Shown here: positions 8,000 through 12,500 of the stretch, one piece after another
Numbering within the stretch: the stretch's first letter is position 1
Layout: every line of letters begins with the position of its first letter
DNA from: Actinidia chinensis
Lineage: Eukaryota > Streptophyta > Magnoliopsida > Ericales > Actinidiaceae
Assembly: GCA_009663005.1 (NCBI GenBank)
Contig: CM018898.1
Location: forward strand, 4,150,633-4,163,132
Direction: 5' to 3'
Length of the DNA: 12,500 bases
Notes under the pieces: generated by a model
The model's database searches: none
Told to the model about the DNA's origin: nothing
Seen by the model: the letters and a program-made list of their open reading frames with translations, nothing else
Program-made: the position numbers and the translations under genes

Positions 8000-8169
8000 C
8001 TTCTTTTTAGTTGTGTTTTTTTTAAAAAAAATAGTTTGTAATCATATCGTTTTACTTTTCTTTCCTTTTTAATCCAATTTTGAAAAAAAAAGAGTATAAC
8101 TTTTTTACTTTTCAATTTCTATTTACTTTTATTTTTTACTTTTAAACTATTTTTTCTAAAAATAATATA

Positions 8170-8328
8170 TAATCTCTTGATTTGATATTTAATACGTCTG
8201 GCGCCTTAATGTTTTAATTTATTGTTAGGTTTTGTTCGGTAGCGTTCCTTAAATACTATTGCAATAAACCATATAATCAATCACAAGACCAGAAAAAGAA
8301 GAAAAAAAGTTTGAGCTGTTAAATAGAA
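8170..8328 (+). repeat. 159-bp direct repeat, left copy
   Basis: This matches 9583-9741 without gaps, at a constant offset of 1413 bases. I count 9 substitutions in 159 positions (about 94% identity). It starts TAATCTCTTGATTTGA and ends GTTAAATAGAA. Its right edge abuts the terminal inverted repeat of the internal insert, overlapping it by GAA. It has no TG...CA ends and no primer-binding-like sequence follows, so it is not an LTR in the usual sense. Confidence 0.92.
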
Positions 8329-8370
8329 AAAAGTGCAAGAAGAACATTTCAACCACACAAAAAACAAATG

Positions 8371-8906
8371 TAATGAACCTTCAACATTTATACACCCACC
8401 ATGTAAATTGGAAATTACAGTACACAATTTTTCCCCTCAATACTTTACATGATCGCTTAAATATATGTCCCGCTTATTCAATGTGGAATTAAGTATCATA
8501 ATATATTAGTTCTGGAGCCAACACTCACGATAGCCTGCTCTATCGACCCTGACCCAAGGTAGCCTTTTCACTTTTGGCAACTTCACCCACCTATCAACAT
8601 TCGACACAAAAGAATACCAATGATATATCAACATTCACAATGACCTACTCTATTAACCTACCTATCAACACTTAACACCAAAATATATGGCGTCTTAATA
8701 GACTCGACGTCGTAGCTAGCTGGGGTAGAGCTCTCCCTTGGAAAACCAGCTAACAAGGAAAGAGTGTTCAATAATTTATAGTCAAGTCTTCAAACTTCAA
8801 ATCCATTTTTAATGGATATAAAATTAAAGATCGTAACATGATAATTTTACTCTCATTTTACCTATAGTTGAATATATAATTAGGTATTTTTGAGAAAAAC
8901 AACAAC
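8371..8906. other. Interior of the insert, unassigned
   Basis: This part is less T-rich than the surroundings. It includes two loose copies of a CCTATCAACA phrase (about 8590 and 8660) with CGACACAAAAG or TTAACACCAAAA after them, so part of it may be an eroded duplication of about 70 bases. AGCTAGCTGGGGTAGAGCTC (around 8713) and the text after it read like degraded plant repeat sequence. No frame or RNA is recognised. Confidence 0.35.
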
Positions 8907-8948
8907 GAAGTAGAAATTATCACAACGGGAAGTAGAAATTATCACAAT
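8907..8948 (+). repeat. Tandem pair, 22-bp period
   Basis: GAAGTAGAAATTATCACAAC at 8907-8926 is repeated at 8929-8948 with one final-base change (C to T), separated by two bases. It is a simple local duplication. Confidence 0.9.
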
Positions 8949-9212
8949 GAAATAATATATAGCTTAAAGACATATTTCATATGTAGTGACGCCATGGAGA
9001 CTTGAACGGAAAGGAAGGTTGTGATTGCGATGGGTAACATAAACTTATACTGCCTTTATGGAAGAGAAAATTTAGGTTTTGACGAAGACTGCAACTTAAG
9101 TTTGATTCTGATGCCCCAAAAGAATATCATGTTTGCTCTTGTGATCCCCCCGAAAAGGAATATTTGGTTAAAATTTCTAAGACTGGCATGTACTTCCTCC
9201 TTCAATTCTAAT

Positions 9213-9504
9213 GGCCATCGTTGTTTACGGACTCCTTGCACTCGGATTAATATATTCTGGATTATTGGTCTCTGGATTACTTGGACTAATGAGGGCAAAA
9301 AAATAATTTCATCTCTAGGTTTAGTTCCGGATAAGGAGTCTCACCCTCCCTCCCGGGATAACATAGTCCCGAATATGCAGGATTATTTGTCCGATCGGAC
9401 TACTTGTCCGGGACCATTGTCCGAGACTATTTTTTATAAACAAACGCGGGACTGGACAACGAATCAAGTCCAGTCCCGCTTAGTCCGGGCAAATAAACGA
9501 GGCC
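9213..9504. mobile_element. 292-bp MITE with AGTCC/GGATTA-rich body
   Basis: Terminal inverted repeats are GGCCATCGTTGTTTAC...GGACT at the left and AGTCCGGGCAAATAAACGAG then GCC at the right. Both ends start GGCC and contain CGTT-TTT-GGACT. AAT flanks both sides (9210-9212 and 9505-9507), a 3-bp target duplication. The 3-bp duplication and GGCC-type end are reminiscent of PIF/Harbinger Tourist-like MITEs, although those prefer TAA/TTA. The left half has GGATTA at 9244, 9259 and 9274 and GGACTA at 9283. The right half has many AGTCC/TGTCC motifs, a perfect palindrome GTCCGATCGGAC (9389-9400) and a 12-bp stem (9446-9457 with 9468-9479). Subterminal motif clusters are typical transposase-binding arrays. 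Confidence 0.7.
9446..9479. repeat. Perfect 12-bp GC-rich hairpin inside the MITE
   Basis: GCGGGACTGGAC (9446-9457) and GTCCAGTCCCGC (9468-9479) are perfect inverted repeats with a 10-base loop. This is the most stable short stem in the window and lies 25 bases from the MITE end, so it belongs to the element's subterminal structure. It is not followed by a T run, and a transcription terminator is not implied. Confidence 0.9.
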
Positions 9505-9582
9505 AATGTAAATAAAGTAAGCCCCATCCTTATTATGCATTTTTTTTTGTGTGGTTGAAATGTTCTTCTTGCCCTTTTTTCC

Positions 9583-9741
9583 TAATCTCTTGATTTGAAA
9601 TTCATTACGTCTGGTGCCTTAATGTTTTAATTTATTATTAGGTTTTGTTCGGTAGTGTTCCTTAAACACTATTGCAATAAACCATAGAATCAATCACAAG
9701 ACCAGAAAAAGAAGAAAAAAAGTTTGAACTGTTAAATAGAA
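9583..9741 (+). repeat. 159-bp direct repeat, right copy
   Basis: This is the partner of 8170-8328. It begins right after the right inverted terminus of the insert and ends TTAAATAGAA at 9741, after which the two sequences diverge at once. The absence of indels and the ~94% identity suggest that this duplication is younger than the A/B duplication at 1663-3530. Confidence 0.92.
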
Positions 9742-9949
9742 TACAAATTTTTTAGGGCAATTATTAAAAATATATTTTTTTTATATCCTCAGTGAACTTT
9801 TTTTAAGTTAATTTTTTATTATTATTAACTTTTAAATGTTTGCGGTCTAGAGGCAAGTAAAAAGTATAATCTTATAGAAAATTAGAAAAAAAAATTAGTC
9901 TAGACAAAATTTGGTACACTTGTTTAAAATTTAATCCATATTTATAACT
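9742..9949. other. AT-rich interior of the outer element
   Basis: This segment lies between the right 159-bp copy and the right inverted arm. It has no counterpart inside the left arm, so it is probably unique interior of the outer element. No frame or RNA is seen. Confidence 0.4.
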
Positions 9950-10078
9950 TTTAGGTTAATAAGAAGAATTTAAAAGTAAAAAAATTATTTTTTGCCAAAA
10001 TCATATTAAAAAAAAAAAGAAAAGTTAAAAAAAAATGATTACAAACTAAAAACAAATTCTTAAAACTAAAAGGAGAAA

Positions 10079-10285
10079 GGTTAATTTCTCTTTTACCCCT
10101 TTGAATTTGACCTAAGTTTCACTTTAGTCCTTATAATTTCAACTTTTTATTCAAAAATCTAACACATTTACTCACATGGTTAACATTGCAAGTGATCTAA
10201 AATTATATTATTTTGTTTAAATTAAAACTATAAGGACTAAGATAAACTTTGATCAACCTCGAATGGAAAAAAGTGAAATTGACCC
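10079..10285 (-). repeat. Foldback repeat, copy 2 (inverted to copy 1)
   Basis: Left arm about 10079-10145 and right arm about 10221-10285 are inverted copies, with TTTCACTTTAGTCCTTATA against TATAAGGACTAAGATAAAC. The reverse complement of its centre aligns with the centre of copy 1 (shared ATTTTAGAT, TTGCAA, GTGTTA and ATTTTTGAAT), which fixes its orientation as opposite to copy 1. This supports the reading of both as the ends of one larger element. Confidence 0.85.
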
Positions 10286-10299
10286 AAATAATAATTCGT

Positions 10300-10349
10300 A
10301 TTAGGTGTAATAAATGTCATAATAAAAAAATGATTAGGTGTAATAAATG
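10300..10349 (+). repeat. 17-bp direct repeat, 33-bp spacing
   Basis: ATTAGGTGTAATAAATG occurs exactly at 10300-10316 and again at 10333-10349. It lies just outside the nested element. It may be a small local tandem duplication or the footprint of an excision. Confidence 0.9.
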
Positions 10350-11008
10350 CGGTTCATATATAAACTTGATTACGTTGACCCGCGAAAAATAAATCCAACA
10401 AGTTCAACTTTTAGCCAGCAAATAAGAAAGCATGGTAAAAATTTAAGTAGAGATTATTCAGTGCTCTTAGAGTATTGATATACACTATTTAATGAATGAT
10501 ATATGTGCACATATTAGTTATAACTCAGATAAAAAAATAGTGGATCCTATTGTTTAGATCAATCACTTAAAAATTAAAGCATCACTAGGATTTGCTCCAA
10601 GGACTAAATAATTTCTCAAATTTAATACCCCCAAAATAGTAATACTCTATTACGAGGTAATAATAACAATACTACGGTTTCCGAATTTAAAATAAATTTT
10701 TTAAATTTACTTGAGTCTTGAGTGTGAGGGATCAAATAACTAAGTGAATTTAGATCACCCATTTTGAATTTAAAAATTTTTCTTGATCCAAGAGACTACA
10801 GGATTTCTATGTATTATAAGTAAGACATTAAAATTTGAACGTCGCTCTACCATCTTTTTTAGTGAGACTCAAGATTTGTTGCAAAAAAATATGTATCAGA
10901 AAGATTTGTCGACCCATAAAGAATAAAGTTTTTTCATGAAAAAATCTTTTGCTCAACTTGCTCCTCTCAGAATCAAAATGTCGATGAAAGCTTTGCGAAC
11001 ATAGCGTC
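10350..11008. other. Unassigned intergenic DNA
   Basis: Base composition is more even than in the T-rich block. I see no gene, RNA, inverted terminal repeat or tandem repeat here beyond very short A/T palindromes (for example around 10688-10706). Confidence 0.5.
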
Positions 11009-11230
11009 GGAGCATCTACATCAGCTTCACTAGATTCGAGCTAAATTATAACTCAAAATTTTTTTTTTTATTTTCGCTAGTTCCTTTTTTATCAATAATT
11101 CTATTAGCCCTATCTATTTGAGAAAATAACCCAAAAGTAGATGTCTAATTAATAGTTTCTAGTTGGTTTTTTATTAGAAATTGTAGCATAAATAAATTTT
11201 TGAGTTGTTTTGACTTGCCCTATGTGAACA
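11009..11230. mobile_element. Possible eroded inverted-repeat element
   Basis: The left part TTCACTAGATTCGAGC...AACTCAAAATTT (about 11026-11062) is imperfectly inverted at about 11194-11228: AAATTTTTGAGTTG, then TTGACTTGCCCTATGTGAA. A weaker pair, CATCTAC (about 11013) and GTAGATG (11137-11143), lies within. The start AGCATCTACATCAGCTTC resembles ends of common plant MITEs. No target duplication could be fixed, so boundaries are approximate. Confidence 0.4.
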
Positions 11231-11554
11231 ATTTTAAAAATTTTCTATCTAAATTACCCTCCCAAAAAATATTTAACTGGTCTAATATTAGTAGCCAGAA
11301 ATTTCATTTAGTGGGATCGTTGATCACGAAAAGCAAAAGCAATTTAAACATGTCAAATACTATGAAAAAAAACAGAGAGTAAAACTTAGGTCCGTTATCG
11401 AACCAAAATTATCCATGTTGGGATATAGTATTATATTAAAAGAATTGATATTTTCATAATTACATTCTTTTAAGGTCAAATTTCTCCAAAAGGCTTGCTT
11501 CATCCTGTGAAACTCCCCATAACTTAAAAGTAATTTTCTAAAAAATAATACTTA
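11231..11554. other. Unassigned intergenic DNA
   Basis: No gene or repeat is recognised. The 60-codon open frame starting at 11200 overlaps the preceding inverted repeat and has no domain, signal peptide or codon pattern to support it. Confidence 0.5.
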
Positions 11555-11562
11555 TTTTTAAA

Positions 11563-11683
11563 GGGAAGTGATTTTCGCACTCTCATTTTTAATTTCTACA
11601 CCCTAAAATAGGAGTGCAGAAATCAATACCATAATGATGTTGATTTCTAAAAATAAAAAATAAAAAAGCGAAAATCAATTAAC
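11563..11683. mobile_element. 121-bp MITE with 8-bp target duplication
   Basis: Ends are GGGAAGTGATTTTCGC on the left and, reverse-complemented, GTTAATTGATTTTCGC on the right. TTTTTAAA flanks both sides exactly (11555-11562 and 11684-11691), giving an 8-bp target duplication. Inside, ATTTCTACACCC (about 11597) and GGAGTGCAGAAAT (about 11616) form a second imperfect hairpin. The TGATTTTCGCACTC end is familiar from small palindromic plant MITEs. An 8-bp duplication would suit a hAT-type origin, but this is inference. Confidence 0.75.
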
Positions 11684-11691
11684 TTTTTAAA

Positions 11692-12206
11692 TTTCAGTGT
11701 TGTCATTTAACATGGCTCTAATGAATAGAGTTCAGTTTCTCTCGAGTCTTGGTATAGATCCGAGAAGTGCACAGTTAGAGCTTTAAATTGTGTTGTGTCA
11801 ATTTTTTTTAAGTAGTAAAAGGTTTAGATTTGTTCACCATTTACAAAACCAATATTGTATTTGGTCACAAAACTTTGACTCGTATTACGAGTCATTGTGT
11901 AAATAAAATCTGAATCTCTCATTCGTAAAATGATTCTGACTTCAATTTAAAGTTGACGGAATGTGGGCTTACTTAATTAGGATCCACTTCAGTGATACAA
12001 GCTATTCATTTTGTAAAGTTCGCTGAGAAAATTATTCATATTAAAAATTAGACTGATGAGATATCCTTAATCCCGGGGAGAATTACTTTAAAAAAATCAG
12101 AATTTGATTACGCGAATAAATTAATTTTTTTTAATTTCAATTATAATAAATTAAACCTCATAGTTTTAATTTAATAGCAATTTAAACATTCCGTTAATCC
12201 ACCTAG
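11692..12206. other. Unassigned DNA with two short palindromes
   Basis: GACTCGTA (11877-11884) and TACGAGTC (11886-11893) form a perfect 8-bp inverted pair around one base. TTCCGTTAA (12189-12197) and TTAACGGAA (12209-12217) form a 9-bp pair around 11 bases. No gene is visible. A search by eye for tRNA-like A/B boxes around 11710-11790 gave nothing convincing. Confidence 0.5.
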
Positions 12207-12463
12207 GGTTAACGGAACCAACTGGTTCCCGCCCAAAATCCACTAAAATCAGGCAATTTAGGATTTTTTTTTTCCTTTTATGGCCCTAATCAAAGAATTC
12301 TCATTTCAAAATAGTATAAAAATTTAATTTCTTTAAATAAATACTAAATCTAAACTTTCTAATGTGTCTTATTAATTTATTTGATTAGGACTTTAAAAGA
12401 GGGTAACACTATATGAAGTCTTTTTTATGCAGTTTGGACGGGAACCAGTTGTTTTTGTTAGCC
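12207..12463. mobile_element. Inverted-repeat bounded segment, candidate MITE
   Basis: The left arm 12207-12237 and the right arm 12433-12463 are inverted copies matching at about 26 of 31 positions, with the perfect core CAACTGGTTCCCG. The enclosed 195 bases are AT-rich and non-coding. The left arm overlaps the TTCCGTTAA/TTAACGGAA hairpin. Within the left arm GGAACCA-AC-TGGTTCC is itself a small palindrome. I could not fix a target duplication, so the true ends may lie further out, on the right possibly beyond the window. Confidence 0.5.
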
Positions 12464-12500
12464 TTATGTAGACTAAGATTAATGAATGATTTAAATTATT

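Larger units (their letters stand above)
8326..9581. mobile_element. 1.25 kb insert with ~45-bp terminal inverted repeats
   Basis: The left end (8326-8370) and right end (9538-9581) are inverted copies with one substitution and one single-base indel; shared core GCAAGAAGAACATTTCAACC. This is the structure of a DNA transposon, but the flanks are 159-bp direct repeats and not the usual 2-11 bp. The interior holds unassigned DNA, a 22-bp-period pair at 8907-8948 and a MITE at 9213-9504. No transposase motif or long frame is present, so it would be a non-autonomous or defective element, or a repair-captured fragment that happens to carry inverted ends. Confidence 0.75.
7787..10285. mobile_element. 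Nested 2.5 kb element with ~340-bp inverted arms
   Basis: The left arm (7787 to about 8130) and the right arm (about 9950-10285) are inverted copies. Outer ends read GGTCAATTTCAC on the left and, reverse-complemented, GGGTCAATTTCAC on the right. The match continues through a whole ~210-bp foldback in each arm, including its asymmetric centre, and on into a tail with AGTTTGTAATCAT (about 8033; complement at about 10034-10046). AAATA lies on both flanks (7782-7786 and 10286-10290), a possible 5-bp target duplication but low in complexity. Without the internal insert and its duplication the element would be about 1.09 kb. No transposase is encoded, so it would be non-autonomous. The superfamily is unclear. 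Confidence 0.7.

Noticed and set aside
9213..9306. Short hydrophobic peptide in a third frame, resembling a membrane helix
   Set aside because: The hydrophobic pattern is produced by the GGATTA motif repeated at 15-base spacing inside the MITE, read in phase as Gly-Leu.
9021..9515. 164-codon open frame on the + strand
   Set aside because: It runs from unassigned DNA straight through the whole MITE at 9213-9504, so more than half of it is transposon end sequence. No domain, signal peptide or conserved motif is visible, and a more protein-like stretch lies in a different frame.
8170..9741. LTR retrotransposon
   Set aside because: The 159-bp direct repeats lack TG...CA ends. What follows the left copy is an inverted repeat and not a tRNA primer site. 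There are no gag or pol motifs and no polypurine tract before the right copy.
11705..11790. tRNA-like hairpins
   Set aside because: Short pairs such as CTCTCGAG and CCGAGAA exist, but no cloverleaf, TTC-box or acceptor stem can be formed.

Overview
The window looks like repeat-dense nuclear DNA from a flowering plant, probably a eudicot. It is very AT-rich, has long poly(A) and poly(T) runs, and holds nested inverted-repeat elements of the MITE/foldback type. There is no operon structure, no ribosome-binding pattern and no long reading frame. The taxonomic call rests on general character, not on a gene. I find no protein-coding gene, rRNA or tRNA I can defend. The longest open frame (164 codons) runs across a MITE and is rejected.

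Layout. 1-411: A-rich sequence without recognisable features. 412-590: a strong G-quadruplex tract followed by G-rich minisatellite-like units. 591-1662: unassigned AT-rich DNA with small hairpins and a GA microsatellite. 1663-3530: two diverged direct copies of a roughly 0.6 kb unit (A and B), separated by a roughly 570 bp foldback whose two arms are each built from six 30-bp units. 3599-7480: a 3.9 kb block, strongly T-rich on the + strand, in which a few motifs recur irregularly (a short hairpin of CCCGTGC/GCACGGG type, GTGAGTGAAYAGTA, CCCTAGAGTTGCTGTAAATTA-like, TTTCGATTTTGCCCC-like). It ends with a perfect 14-bp palindrome that resembles a Helitron 3' hairpin on the minus strand.

7787-10285 is the most structured part. 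The outer inverted arms are about 340 bp each, and each arm begins with its own ~210 bp foldback. Inside lies a 159-bp sequence present twice in direct orientation. Between these two copies sits a ~1.25 kb insert with ~45-bp terminal inverted repeats, and this insert carries a 292-bp MITE with a 3-bp flanking duplication. A likely order of events is: the outer element arrives (about 1.09 kb before insertion), the 1.25 kb piece is inserted together with duplication of 159 bp, then the MITE lands in that piece. 10286-12500 holds a short direct repeat, a weak inverted-repeat element, a clear 121-bp MITE with an 8-bp target duplication, and a 31-bp inverted repeat pair near the end.

Nothing here acts as a gene set. 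Possible activity would be structural (G-quadruplex) or RNA-level (hairpin transcripts from the foldbacks as small-RNA sources), both inferred. Family names are tentative because no database search was possible.
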